Assembly: GCF_002116635.1 (NCBI RefSeq)
Contig: NZ_LQPW01000106.1
Location: 1 to 60,670 of the forward strand
Origin: Mycobacterium szulgai
GTDB taxonomy: Bacteria; Actinomycetota; Actinomycetes; Mycobacteriales; Mycobacteriaceae
Direction: 5' to 3'
DNA: 60,670 bases
In this document: piece after piece, positions 42,540 through 51,419 of the stretch
How the letters are laid out: each line of letters opens with the position of its first letter
How positions within the stretch are numbered: position 1 is the first letter of the stretch
Program-made: the position numbers and the translations under genes
The notes under the pieces: model-generated
What the model saw: the letters and a program-made list of their open reading frames with translations, nothing else
The model's database searches: none
What the model was told of the DNA's origin: nothing

Positions 42540-43084
42540 ATGTCGTTTGTGGTGGCGGTACCGGAGGCGTTGACGGTGACGGCAACCGACTTCGCCGGCA
42601 TCGGTTCGGCACTTGCGGTGGCCAACGCTGCGGCGGCGGCTCCCACCGCACGGGTGCTGGCCGCGGGTGCTGATGAAGTGTCGGCGACGATCGCGGCTGT
42701 CTTTTCCAACCACGTGGGGCGGGCGGCAACGCGGGCCTGATCGGAAACGGCGGTGTCGGCGGGCTCGGTGGCGCTGGCCGCCAATTCGGCCCGATCGGCG
42801 GACTCGGAGGCAACGGCGGCGCCGGCGGTAACGGCGGCTGGCTGTACGGCGCCGGCGGCGCCGGCGGGGCCGGCGGGGCCGGCAGTGACGGCTTCGATTT
42901 CGGCGGGGACGGCGGGATCGGCGGCAACGGTGGCAGCAGCCGGCTGATCGGCGATGGCGGGCACGGCGGACACGGCGGGCGTGGCGGGACCGGTGGCCTG
43001 GCGTCCGGCGCCGCTGGGGCCGGCGGTGCCGGCGGCAGCGGCGGACAGTTGTTCGGCGAGGCCGGCGCCAACGGGGTGTCCTAG
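42540..43084 (+). pseudogene. PE_PGRS remnant with internal deletion and frameshift
   Basis: A normal PE start, [20 protein letters not shown], continues to TIAAVFSNH, where a PE domain should continue with AQQYQALSAQ-like sequence. Instead the sequence jumps to [21 protein letters not shown] PGRS in another frame. The PE frame itself ends at 42740 and the PGRS frame at 43084 (after GEAGANGVS). About half of the PE domain and most of a normal PGRS region are missing. It is convergent with the decarboxylase gene. Confidence 0.85.
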
Positions 43085-43122
43085 CCCGTTACCAGCCTCT
43101 TACTTGCCCCTGACGCCAGGCT

Positions 43123-45957
43123 TCACGAATCCTCGGCTGTAACCCCCACCACGCCGTTGCCGGCCAATGCCAACGCGTCGGCTGGTACCTCAAAGTCCGG
43201 CAGCGCGTCGCCGGCCGCTGCGGCGACGGCGTTGCGGGCCGCCTCCATTCGCTTCAGTGCTTCCTGGGTGAACACCGATAATCCGAGTTCGTGGTTGTAC
43301 CCGTGGATCTCTTTGACGTCGAGCTGGGCCAGGAAGTAGATGATCTCCTTGGAAACCACCTGACCCGGCACCAGCACCGGGAAGCCCGGCGGGTAGGGCA
43401 CCACGAACGTGGTGGATACCAACGTCTTTCCCTCGGCAATGCGTCGCCCGGCCGTGCCGATCAACACGTATTCGCGGTCCTTCTCCTCGTATCCGGCGTA
43501 GAAAGCGGTCCGGGTGTCGCCGTACACGCTGTTGTCGTCGGGACGGAAGGCCACATCGAACTCGCTGAAGTCCGGCAGGTGCGGCAGGTCCTCGGTGATC
43601 TCCTCGACGCGGCGCTGATGCAGCGCCCAGTCGGCCGCGCTGGCCGCCTGCTTTTCCCGGTCGAAGTCGGTGGCCACCCGCCGCAGCACGTCGAGCAGAT
43701 GATGCACGCTTGACCAGGTGACCCCGATGGTGAAGATCAGCAGCACGCTGTTGATCGACGTCTTGTTGATCTGAATGCCGAACCGGTCCATCAGGATCTT
43801 CTCGCGAAAGTCGTACCCGTTCATACCGGTGTTGCCGAGGAACAGCGTGACCCGGGTCGGATCCAGCACGAATTGATCGGATCGCCAGGCCTCATTCCAC
43901 TCGTCCAGCGCGCCTTGCCGGACCTGACGATAGGAGCTGACAGCGGACGCCCGATACTCCTCGGGCACCAGGTCGGACTCGTCGAGGATGCGGAACCACT
44001 TGCTGATCAGCCGGTCCTTGCGGACCCGGTGCCGAAACACCAGTGCCATGTCGTAGACCTGCCGGACCAGTTGGAAGCCCTCGATGTCGACCTGCCGGCG
44101 GGCCAGGTCCAGCGAGGCGAGCAGTTGCTGGTTCGGCGACGTGGAGGTGTGCGTCAGGAACGCCTCACCGAAGGCATCGCGAGCGCGGGCGTTGAAATCC
44201 TGGTCGCGCACATGAATCATCGACGCCTGCCGGAAAGCCGACAAAGACTTGTGGGTGGAATGCGTGGCATACACCCGCACCCGCGCTTGTTCGGGATCCG
44301 GCAGTAGCCGGTGGTTGACCCACTCCGAGCGGGGAATCCCCTCCATCGACTCGCGCCAATCCCGGTATTCCGCAGCGTATTCCGGCGACGCCAGCATCTG
44401 CTCGAGGCGCTCGGCCGACACCATGGCGGTGCGCTGCCGGGCCCACGGCACGGCGGTGGCGAAGGCGTACCAGGCCTCGTCCCACAGGAAGCAGATGTCC
44501 GGCTTGATAGCCAGCACCTCCTCCATCACCCGCCGGGGGTTGTAGACGACACCGTCGAAAATGCAGTTGGTGAGCAACAACATCCGCACTTTGTCCAGCT
44601 GCCCGGCCGCCTCGAGATCCAATAGCGCCTTCTTGATCGTGGATAGCGGCACCGCCCCGTAGATCGCGAACTGCGGTAGCGGGTAGGACTCCAGATAGCG
44701 CGGGTACGCGCCGGCCAGCACCAGGCCATAGTGGTGCGATTTGTGGCAGTTGCGGTCGATGAGCACGATGTCGCCGGGCCGCGTCAGCGACTGAACGACG
44801 ATCTTGTTGGCCGTTGATGTCCCGTTGGTGACGAAGTAGGTGTGGTTGGCGTTCCAGGTCACCGCGGCCTTGTCCATCGCCTTCTTGATGTTGCCGTGCG
44901 GGTCCAGCAGCGAGTCCAATCCGCCTGAGGTGGTTGAGGTTTCGGCCATGAAGATGTTGCGGCCGTAGAACTCGCCCATGTCCTGCAACGACTTCGAGTT
45001 GAAGATGCTGGCGCCGCGCGCGACGGGAAGGGCGTGGAATTGGCCCACCGGCGCGGCCGCGTAGGCGCGCAGGGCGTCGAAAAAAGGTGTGGAAAAACGG
45101 TTTCGAAGGCCGGCGATCACCGTGCTGTGCAGGTCGGTGACGTCGTTGAGGCGATAGAAGGTGCGGTCGTAGACGTCGGGGTCGTCGTCGTTGCCCGCGG
45201 CGATCGACTCGTCGGTGAGCAAGTAGAGGTCGATGTGCGGCCGCAGCTCTCGGATCCATTCGCCGCATTCGATCCAGTCGTGCGCACGGTCGGACACCTG
45301 AGCCTCATCATTGTGCCCGAGCAGGGTGTTCATCAGCGGCACCCGGTCCCGGGATCGCAGCGGCAGGTCGTGACGAATGATCGCGGCCTGGATCTCACCG
45401 TTGAGCGCCACCGCGGTGATGGCGTCCTCGACGCTGGGGGCCACCAGGATCTCGAACTGGATGTCGTCGGCCGGATTACGCAACTCGCGCAGGCACTCGA
45501 CCAGGCTCTCCGGGGCGGTGGGCGGCGCGTCGTCGGCCAGCAGCACGGTGTAGAACTGCTGCTGCTTGGCCTGAGCCACCAGCTCCTGGTCGGCCAGCGG
45601 GGCCGAAGTGTCGAACAGCGCTGTGCGATCGCCGTATTCGGACAGCAGCCGCACCGCCAACGACACCTCTTCGGTGAGCCGCACCGTGGACAGGCTATCC
45701 AAGTGGGCGCGGAAGATCGCCAGGTTCTCGGCCCCGGGGTACAGCCAATAGCGCTCGTACGCCCCGATGCGGTCCATCAGGCGTTTCACCTTGGCCAGGT
45801 CGTGGGTCTTGTCCAAGCCGGCGAGGTCGACCTCGGCGAGATGACGGCAGGCGTCGTCAAGCTGATTCCAGGTATCGATGCGCGTGTAAGACGGGTTGGC
45901 CACTGCCGCAAGAGCGGACACCCGCAACCGTCGCGGATGGGCGCTGTCTCGATTCAT
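43123..45957 (-). CDS. PLP-dependent ornithine/lysine/arginine decarboxylase (Rv2531c-like)
   Basis: The 944-residue protein has a long N-terminal flavodoxin-like wing region, a PLP-binding aspartate-aminotransferase-fold core and a C-terminal domain, as in bacterial Adi/LdcC/SpeF enzymes. PLP contacts include the Schiff-base Lys in ATHSTHKSLSAF, the WDEAWYAF Asp, and TNGTSTANKIV. The decarboxylase makes a polyamine precursor or consumes protons, depending on substrate, which is not established. The gene is often labelled adi. ATG at 45957 matches the M. tuberculosis start. It follows the small secreted-protein gene by 32 bases. Confidence 0.92.
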   Translation of the reverse strand: MNRDSAHPRRLRVSALAAVANPSYTRIDTWNQLDDACRHLAEVDLAGLDKTHDLAKVKRLMDRIGAYERYWLYPGAENLAIFRAHLDSLSTVRLTEEVSLAVRLLSEYGDRTALFDTSAPLADQELVAQAKQQQFYTVLLADDAPPTAPESLVECLRELRNPADDIQFEILVAPSVEDAITAVALNGEIQAAIIRHDLPLRSRDRVPLMNTLLGHNDEAQVSDRAHDWIECGEWIRELRPHIDLYLLTDESIAAGNDDDPDVYDRTFYRLNDVTDLHSTVIAGLRNRFSTPFFDALRAYAAAPVGQFHALPVARGASIFNSKSLQDMGEFYGRNIFMAETSTTSGGLDSLLDPHGNIKKAMDKAAVTWNANHTYFVTNGTSTANKIVVQSLTRPGDIVLIDRNCHKSHHYGLVLAGAYPRYLESYPLPQFAIYGAVPLSTIKKALLDLEAAGQLDKVRMLLLTNCIFDGVVYNPRRVMEEVLAIKPDICFLWDEAWYAFATAVPWARQRTAMVSAERLEQMLASPEYAAEYRDWRESMEGIPRSEWVNHRLLPDPEQARVRVYATHSTHKSLSAFRQASMIHVRDQDFNARARDAFGEAFLTHTSTSPNQQLLASLDLARRQVDIEGFQLVRQVYDMALVFRHRVRKDRLISKWFRILDESDLVPEEYRASAVSSYRQVRQGALDEWNEAWRSDQFVLDPTRVTLFLGNTGMNGYDFREKILMDRFGIQINKTSINSVLLIFTIGVTWSSVHHLLDVLRRVATDFDREKQAASAADWALHQRRVEEITEDLPHLPDFSEFDVAFRPDDNSVYGDTRTAFYAGYEEKDREYVLIGTAGRRIAEGKTLVSTTFVVPYPPGFPVLVPGQVVSKEIIYFLAQLDVKEIHGYNHELGLSVFTQEALKRMEAARNAVAAAAGDALPDFEVPADALALAGNGVVGVTAEDS

Positions 45958-45989
45958 GTCGTCACCTGTTCTCTTGGTGCGAGTCGCCG

Positions 45990-46418
45990 TCAATGCAGCT
46001 CGTAATTATCGCGCGCAACACGGAAATAATGGCCGGTGCCGGTATCGGTGCAGGTAACACCGGACGGTTGACTCTGGCAGGTTATCGAGCCGACCGACTG
46101 GGCCTGGCCGTACTGCAGCACCGGAAATCCGGGGCCCTGCACGGTGTCGCTGTGACAGGACATATGAGCCGGGGCTCCCTGGCGCAAGGTGAAGCGATCC
46201 CCCCAGGCGCCCATGCAAGGCGTCGGGCGCGGCGGCGCCACCCAGGTGTGGTCGCGAATCTCGCAGTCGGCGAAGGCGGTGGTATTCGACATCCCGATGC
46301 CACAGTAGATGTTCCCCGACGGCTCCTGGAAGGACTCGTAGGAATCCGCGCGCGCGTGAGCCGCCAACGCCACCGCGGCCAGTGTCACGGAGACTGCCAC
46401 GGGGGCTGTGGGTTTCAT
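45990..46418 (-). CDS. Small secreted cysteine-containing protein
   Basis: The 142-residue protein begins with a signal peptide (MKPTAPVAVSVTLAAVALAAHARA, cleavage predicted near ARA-DSY). The mature part has six cysteines, suggesting three disulfides, and the segment SGNIYCGIG typical of a group of mycobacterial secreted hypothetical proteins. Function unknown. ATG at 46418 is used because the 14 codons above it lack a signal-like context. It lies just upstream of the decarboxylase on the same strand. Confidence 0.75.
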   Translation of the reverse strand: MKPTAPVAVSVTLAAVALAAHARADSYESFQEPSGNIYCGIGMSNTTAFADCEIRDHTWVAPPRPTPCMGAWGDRFTLRQGAPAHMSCHSDTVQGPGFPVLQYGQAQSVGSITCQSQPSGVTCTDTGTGHYFRVARDNYELH

Positions 46419-46564
46419 AGTGTGCCGCTTTCGTCCAATCGCGGGTCTGACCGCAGCCATTCTGTCTCCCCCGCGGTCAGTGCGCGGTCAAAGCTGGCGG
46501 TTTGCCGCCTGGGGGCCATTACGCTGACGACCGAACGCCGGGGCCGAAGGTGACAGGGAGATCG

Positions 46565-47347
46565 ATGGCGCGGACCGTATTGCCGCTTTGGCTGCTGCTG
46601 ACCGCGGCGGTTTTCCTCGCGGTTCTGATCGCGGTGGGCTGGCAACGACTGGCCACCCGCACCCTGTCTGAAGTCAACGACAGACACAACTCGAACATGG
46701 CGCCGTTCATCACCGTTGTCGGACTTGTCTACAGCGCCCTGCTCGGATTCACCGTGGTCTTCGCCTGGCAGCAGTTCTCTGCCACCGGAGTTGTCGTCTC
46801 TCACGAAGCGTCCACGCTGACCACGCTGTATCGGCAGACGGCTGCCATGCCGGAACCGGAGCGAACCGAGGTGCGCATGCAGTTGCGGAAGTACGCGGGC
46901 GCAGTGGTGAACTCGGAATGGGAAGTGCAGAGCGGCGGCGGCACCGACGAGGGCGCAAGGTTCGCGATCACCGAAATGTACGCCATTATCGGCAATCAGC
47001 CGCCCGGCGTGGTATCCAGCCCGATCCAGTCGGCATTTCTCAGCCAGCTGACGGTCTTGGCTACTGACCGCACCACGCGAATCCTCGATGCCCGCTCGCG
47101 CATACCCGCAGTGATGTGGTTGGGACTGATGTTCGGCGGCATCGTGATCGTGGCGCTCGCGGGCTTCCTGCGTCTGGGGAGCACCCTCGGTCATGCAATT
47201 CTGTCCAGCTCGATCGCAGTTCTACTCACCCTGCTGATGTGCATCGCGTACTCGTTCGACCATCCCTTTGCCAACGAACTGGGCATCACCCCGGCGCCGT
47301 TCTACCACGCGATGCAGGTTTTCGACGCGATCGACAAGGAGATATAG
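46565..47347 (+). CDS. DUF4239 family membrane protein
   Basis: The 260-residue protein has two N-terminal transmembrane helices (LPLWLLLTAAVFLAVLIAVG and APFITVVGLVYSALLGFTVVF), a soluble central region (about residues 75-160) and two C-terminal helices, the DUF4239 pattern. Family function is unknown. ATG at 46565 follows AGGGAG. It is divergent from the secreted-protein gene and convergent with the GreA-domain gene. Confidence 0.8.
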   Translation: MARTVLPLWLLLTAAVFLAVLIAVGWQRLATRTLSEVNDRHNSNMAPFITVVGLVYSALLGFTVVFAWQQFSATGVVVSHEASTLTTLYRQTAAMPEPERTEVRMQLRKYAGAVVNSEWEVQSGGGTDEGARFAITEMYAIIGNQPPGVVSSPIQSAFLSQLTVLATDRTTRILDARSRIPAVMWLGLMFGGIVIVALAGFLRLGSTLGHAILSSSIAVLLTLLMCIAYSFDHPFANELGITPAPFYHAMQVFDAIDKEI

Positions 47348-47361
47348 CGCGGATTTGCGTC

Positions 47362-47640
47362 TTACCGCGCTGCGTAGGGGACCGCGTTGAGCAGTGTCAC
47401 CAGTAGGTGGGTGCCGTCCGGGATCGAGTAGATCCGTTGCTCACCCACGCGTGCGCCGGCGATGGCGCGCCCGAGCGGCGACGCCATGGAGTAGACCTTG
47501 AGTTCGGCGCCTTCGGAGCCGCGCCGGCCGAGCAGGAACGTCTCGGTTTCCCCGATGGCGTCGTAGCGAATCGTAAGGACCATGCCGGGTTCGGCCATAT
47601 AGTCCCGTCGTGTCGTCCTGCCCGGTTCGGTTGTAGTCAT
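47362..47640 (-). CDS. Stand-alone GreA/GreB C-terminal (FKBP-like) domain protein
   Basis: The 92-residue protein contains the GreA/GreB C-domain core: GMVLTIRYDAIGETETFLLG, then VYSMASPLGRAIAGARVGEQRIY, where the S-P-L-G-x-A motif matches the RNA-polymerase-binding loop. The N-terminal coiled coil that carries the cleavage acidic residues is absent, so it may bind RNA polymerase without stimulating cleavage. Clear ATG at 47640; the gene stands between two convergent or same-strand accessory genes. Confidence 0.8.
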   Translation of the reverse strand: MTTTEPGRTTRRDYMAEPGMVLTIRYDAIGETETFLLGRRGSEGAELKVYSMASPLGRAIAGARVGEQRIYSIPDGTHLLVTLLNAVPYAAR

Positions 47641-47746
47641 CGTGCGCTCCTCACATCATTGGAAAAATGCCGTCAGGGACGGGCCTGGGCCTGGCAACCG
47701 TCCCTGACGACTCGCCTGGGCCTTGTTCGGGCAAGGCCGGGAAAGC

Positions 47747-48283
47747 TCAGTGTCCGAAACTCCTATAGCCGTTTACCGACAGCGTTAATCGGCTGTCACG
47801 CAGGCGCTCGACGACCGCCCAGGCACCGGCCAGCAACACCGCCGCCACCGCGCCGACGCTCAGCCACGTTGACAACGCGGCCGCTACCGCCTCGTCCAGG
47901 GCCGTGCGGTGCGGCAGTCCGACGTGGTAACCGTTCTCGTCGACCCAAATATCAACGGAATCACCGGCTTTCACTCCGCGGGTGGCCGAAACCACGCCTT
48001 CGTGTACGGCTCCGTCGGCAACCCACCGGGCAGCCACGTCGACGGTCTGCGGATCGCCCAATTCCCGATGGGTGGCCTTGTCGCTGGTGATAACCGCCGT
48101 GACGGCGTGACGATTCTGGGCTTGGTCGCTGTAGAAGCGGCTGCGCGAATCGTGCACTGTGCTGCCCACCGTTACGGCCAGCGGGATGCCGATCAGCACG
48201 ACGACGGCCACCCAAAGCGCGATCAGCACCTCGAAGCCGTCGCTGGTGCGTAAGCGGCGACGATGGGGACGCGGGGTGCTCAT
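47747..48283 (-). CDS. Rv1733c-like two-helix membrane protein
   Basis: The 178-residue protein resembles the M. tuberculosis DosR-regulon antigen Rv1733c in layout and in the segments IPLAVTVGSTVHDSRSRFY, RHAVTAVI, ARWVADGAVHEG, GDSVDIWVD and AALSTWLSVGAVAAVLLAG. There is one transmembrane helix near each end and a periplasmic domain between. No DosR-box-like palindrome was recognised upstream. Function unknown. Confidence 0.8.
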   Translation of the reverse strand: MSTPRPHRRRLRTSDGFEVLIALWVAVVVLIGIPLAVTVGSTVHDSRSRFYSDQAQNRHAVTAVITSDKATHRELGDPQTVDVAARWVADGAVHEGVVSATRGVKAGDSVDIWVDENGYHVGLPHRTALDEAVAAALSTWLSVGAVAAVLLAGAWAVVERLRDSRLTLSVNGYRSFGH

Positions 48284-48390
48284 CGAACTTCCTTCGGCAG
48301 GTGGCCATCTGGTGACACCTCCAGGGTGGCGTCAAGGACGGCCGCATGCGTTGCCGGAGTCGGACAATGCGACCCTCGCGGTTTGTCGGA

Positions 48391-49953
48391 TTACGACAGC
48401 GCGGTGGGTCCGTCCGGCTCGGTGGCGGCCAACTCGATCGTCATCGCCAATCGCTTCGTGGCGTCGTCGAGCGCCAGATTGGTGATCTCGGCCATCTTGC
48501 GCAGCCGGTAACGCACGGTGTTCTCGTGTAACCCCAGCCGCTCGCCGGCCTGCACCAAGTCGCCCTGGGCTTCCAGCCAGGCCTGGAGCGTGGCTACATA
48601 GTCGGTCGAGTGGGCCCGGTCGTGGCGGCGCAGCTCGGCCACGGGTCCCCGCTCCGGCGACCGTCCGGCGCGCGCCGCGGTGCGCAGTCGCTGCAACAGA
48701 ATGTCGGCCCACGACTCGTCGTAGGCCGGCGGCGTACCAGTGCCGCCGGATAGCTCGTGCAAGGCCAGACATTCGTCGGCCTCGTGGCGTGCCGCGACCA
48801 GCTCAGCGACTTCGGCGGGTCCGCTGATGCCCGCCGCAACCCGCACTCGCTCGGGCAGAGCCGCCCGCAGGTCGTTCACCCAGCTGCGTGCCGTCGTCGC
48901 CTGCTCGCTGGGCAACACGGTGTAGACGGTGTTGCCCGCCAACGCGCTGCGTCCGGGCCGGGACCAGCCGAAACCGGTGGTGGCGCGTTCGAACGCCAGC
49001 AGCAGGGCGGCGTCGCGCTCGGCGCCGACAAAGGCCTGCAGCGCGATGACCCGCAGCGGGTTACGCGGCAGCCCCAGCCTGCTGGCCACCGTGGCGGCGT
49101 CGAGGGTCCCTTCCAGCAATTGGATGACCAATTCCGATTCGACCTGGCGCTCCAGATCTGCGCTGGCTCGCGAACGCAGTAGATGCAGGGCCACCGTGTG
49201 CGCGCCGTCGGTCAAGGCGGCCCGGTGTGCGCCCTGCAACGGATCCGGGCAGGCCACCCACACCGATCCCAGGATCTCGCGACCCGAGCGGACCGCGACC
49301 ACCATGCGTCCGGTCAGGCCCTGTTCGTGGTCGGGGGCGACGAACAGCGGATCGTCGGAGTCCGCCAGATGCGCGAACACCCCGTGCGTTTCCAGCGCCA
49401 CGCGCAGCCGCTCGGGTGTCTGACGCTCCAGAATCGTCGCCACCCGCGCCGGGTCGGCGTGCTGCTGAGGCTGCGAGTACGCCAATACCCGCAATTCCCG
49501 GTCCTCGATGGTGACGTCACCGCCGGTCGACTCGGCCAGACTGTCGGCCAGCGCGAACAAGTCGGTGGGGCCGCGACCGGATTCGGTTTCCCGGCCCTCC
49601 AGCACCAGCCCGTAGACCACCGCGGCAACTTCACTCCACGACACCGATTCCTCGAGCACCAGCACGGCTCTCGCGTCGACGTCACCGTCGAATGGTTGCC
49701 CGCAGGTACGCGTCAGCACCACCACGGCGTGGGCCGACGCCGCCCACTGCACCGCTTCGGCCACCGACCCGGCACCGATGGCCAGCAGCACGTCACCGAT
49801 CTGGGAACCGATCTGGGAACCGGTCTGGGCGCGATCGCCGGCCGCTTCGTGGATCACCACACTGCGCAGTTCGGTGGACCTGGGCAACTCCGACCACCGC
49901 AGCCGAACCCCGTAACCACCGAGCACGTTGACCAAGCGATCCAGGGTGATCAC
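48391..49953 (-). CDS. PucR-family transcriptional regulator
   Basis: The 520-residue protein has the N-terminal PucR ligand-sensing region, a central GGDEF-related/RsbRD-like segment and the C-terminal PucR helix-turn-helix: LVQAGERLGLHENTVRYRLRKM. PucR proteins often activate nearby catabolic genes in response to a metabolite. It is 14 bases downstream of the Rv2532c-like gene and therefore may be part of the efp-nusB transcript; no catabolic target gene is next to it. Confidence 0.88.
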   Translation of the reverse strand: MITLDRLVNVLGGYGVRLRWSELPRSTELRSVVIHEAAGDRAQTGSQIGSQIGDVLLAIGAGSVAEAVQWAASAHAVVVLTRTCGQPFDGDVDARAVLVLEESVSWSEVAAVVYGLVLEGRETESGRGPTDLFALADSLAESTGGDVTIEDRELRVLAYSQPQQHADPARVATILERQTPERLRVALETHGVFAHLADSDDPLFVAPDHEQGLTGRMVVAVRSGREILGSVWVACPDPLQGAHRAALTDGAHTVALHLLRSRASADLERQVESELVIQLLEGTLDAATVASRLGLPRNPLRVIALQAFVGAERDAALLLAFERATTGFGWSRPGRSALAGNTVYTVLPSEQATTARSWVNDLRAALPERVRVAAGISGPAEVAELVAARHEADECLALHELSGGTGTPPAYDESWADILLQRLRTAARAGRSPERGPVAELRRHDRAHSTDYVATLQAWLEAQGDLVQAGERLGLHENTVRYRLRKMAEITNLALDDATKRLAMTIELAATEPDGPTALS

Positions 49954-49967
49954 GAGCGGAGTCCGGG

Positions 49968-50375
49968 TCAGCCGTCCAGCTCGTCGTCGCTGTCCACGAT
50001 TTGTCCCTTACCGCGGCTGCTTTCCATCCAGCGCATCACCGGCAGTTGGGGAAATTGCGGCAGGTCCCAGCGGCGCGACGGCAGCTCGGTGACATCGCCG
50101 AGTGAGCGCACCACGGCTTGGGTCAGGCCCATGATGGCGGCCATCACCGGCAACAACGGCTGCAGCGGCTTGGCCGCGGTGCGAACCGTGCTGATCCGGC
50201 GGGCCAGGATGAGTCGCTGGACCGAGTGATACAGCCAGGCGCCCACCCCCAGGGCGTAGATGGACAGCGCCGACGCAACGATGGCCCAGTCCATCGCGGC
50301 GCAGACGACGGCGCCGAATACCACCGCGGCGGCCAGCCAGGCCGCCACGACGACGCGCAATTCCAGCCGGGTCAT
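49968..50375 (-). CDS. Small membrane protein (Rv2532c-like)
   Basis: The 135-residue protein has two adjacent N-terminal transmembrane helices ([21 protein letters not shown] and [19 protein letters not shown]) and a basic then acidic cytosolic tail ending SDDELDG. Its ATG overlaps the nusB stop (ATGA), so it is translated with nusB. The longer frame to 50669 is antisense-type composition over nusB. Function unknown; the same neighbour order occurs in M. tuberculosis. Confidence 0.85.
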   Translation of the reverse strand: MTRLELRVVVAAWLAAAVVFGAVVCAAMDWAIVASALSIYALGVGAWLYHSVQRLILARRISTVRTAAKPLQPLLPVMAAIMGLTQAVVRSLGDVTELPSRRWDLPQFPQLPVMRWMESSRGKGQIVDSDDELDG

Positions 50376-50839
50376 GACGAACCGCCCCGGACTGCTTGGG
50401 CGGCGGCGCGGATTTGTGGCGTGACCAGCATGACCTGGCCGAGGACGCCGTTGACGAAGCCGGGCGAGTCGTCGGTGGACAGCTCCTTGGCCAGCTCGAC
50501 GGCCTCGTCCACGGCGACCGGCTCGGGTACGTCCTCGGCGTACAGCAGCTCCCAAACCGCCACGCGCAGAATCGCACGATCCACCGCCGGCAACCGGTCC
50601 AGGGCCCAGCCCTGCAGATGAGTGGTGATCAAGTCGTCGACGTGGGCGGCGTGTTCGCTGACGCCACAAGCCACCGCGGCCGTATAGGGGTGCAGCGCCG
50701 CCACGTCCGGGTTGGCCTTGGCCAGCGCGGTCCGGGCCTCGACAACCGCGGCCGGGCTCATGCCGCGGGCCTCAGCCTCGAACAGCAGGTCGACCGCTCG
50801 CTTGCGGGCCTGATGGCGTCCTTTAACCGGCTTCGACAT
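50372..50839 (-). CDS. nusB: Transcription antitermination factor NusB
   Basis: The 155-residue protein carries the NusB signatures [21 protein letters not shown] at the N-terminus and [32 protein letters not shown]. NusB binds boxA RNA with NusE to support rRNA transcription. ATG at 50839 starts 2 bases after the efp stop, and its stop overlaps the next gene. Confidence 0.96.
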   Translation of the reverse strand: MSKPVKGRHQARKRAVDLLFEAEARGMSPAAVVEARTALAKANPDVAALHPYTAAVACGVSEHAAHVDDLITTHLQGWALDRLPAVDRAILRVAVWELLYAEDVPEPVAVDEAVELAKELSTDDSPGFVNGVLGQVMLVTPQIRAAAQAVRGGSS

Positions 50840-50841
50840 AC

Positions 50842-51405
50842 TCAGGCGTTGACCCTGCCCAAATAGCTGCCGTCGCGGGTGTCCACCTTGAGCTTGTCGC
50901 CTGTGTTGATGAACAACGGCACCTGAATTTCGGCGCCGGTTTCCACGGTGGCGGGTTTGGTGCCCGCACTGGACCGGTCGCCCTGCAAACCGGGCTCGGT
51001 GTGCGAGACCACGAGTTCGACCGACACCGGCAGCTCGATGTACAGCGGCGCGCCGTTGTGGAAGGCCACCTGCACCGGCAGGCTCTCCAGCAGGAACCGT
51101 GCGTCGTCGCCGACCAGCGACTCGGGAAGATGGTGCTGCTCGTAATCCTGGCTGTCCATGAACACGAAATCCGAGCCGTCGCGGTACAGGTAGGTGGTGT
51201 CGCGCCGGTCGACCGTGGCGGTTTCCACCTTCACCCCGGCGTTGTAGGTCTTGTCGACGACCTTGCCCGACAGCACGTTCTTGAGTTTGGTGCGCACGAA
51301 GGCCGGTCCCTTGCCTGGCTTGACGTGCTGGAACTCGGTGATCGTCCACAGCTGCCCGTCGATAACCAGGACAAGTCCGTTCTTGAAGTCAGCAGTGGTC
51401 GCCAC
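50842..51405 (-). CDS. efp: Elongation factor P
   Basis: The 187-residue protein has the three OB-like domains of EF-P, helping ribosomes through polyproline stretches. The tip loop around residue 30, [18 protein letters not shown], has Lys at the conserved position. No epmA/epmB-type modification genes are in the window. GTG at 51405 lies 14 bases after the pepQ stop. In an organism with many Pro-rich proteins this factor is functionally apt. Confidence 0.97.
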   Translation of the reverse strand: MATTADFKNGLVLVIDGQLWTITEFQHVKPGKGPAFVRTKLKNVLSGKVVDKTYNAGVKVETATVDRRDTTYLYRDGSDFVFMDSQDYEQHHLPESLVGDDARFLLESLPVQVAFHNGAPLYIELPVSVELVVSHTEPGLQGDRSSAGTKPATVETGAEIQVPLFINTGDKLKVDTRDGSYLGRVNA

Positions 51406-51419
51406 GGTCGGTGAATCTC

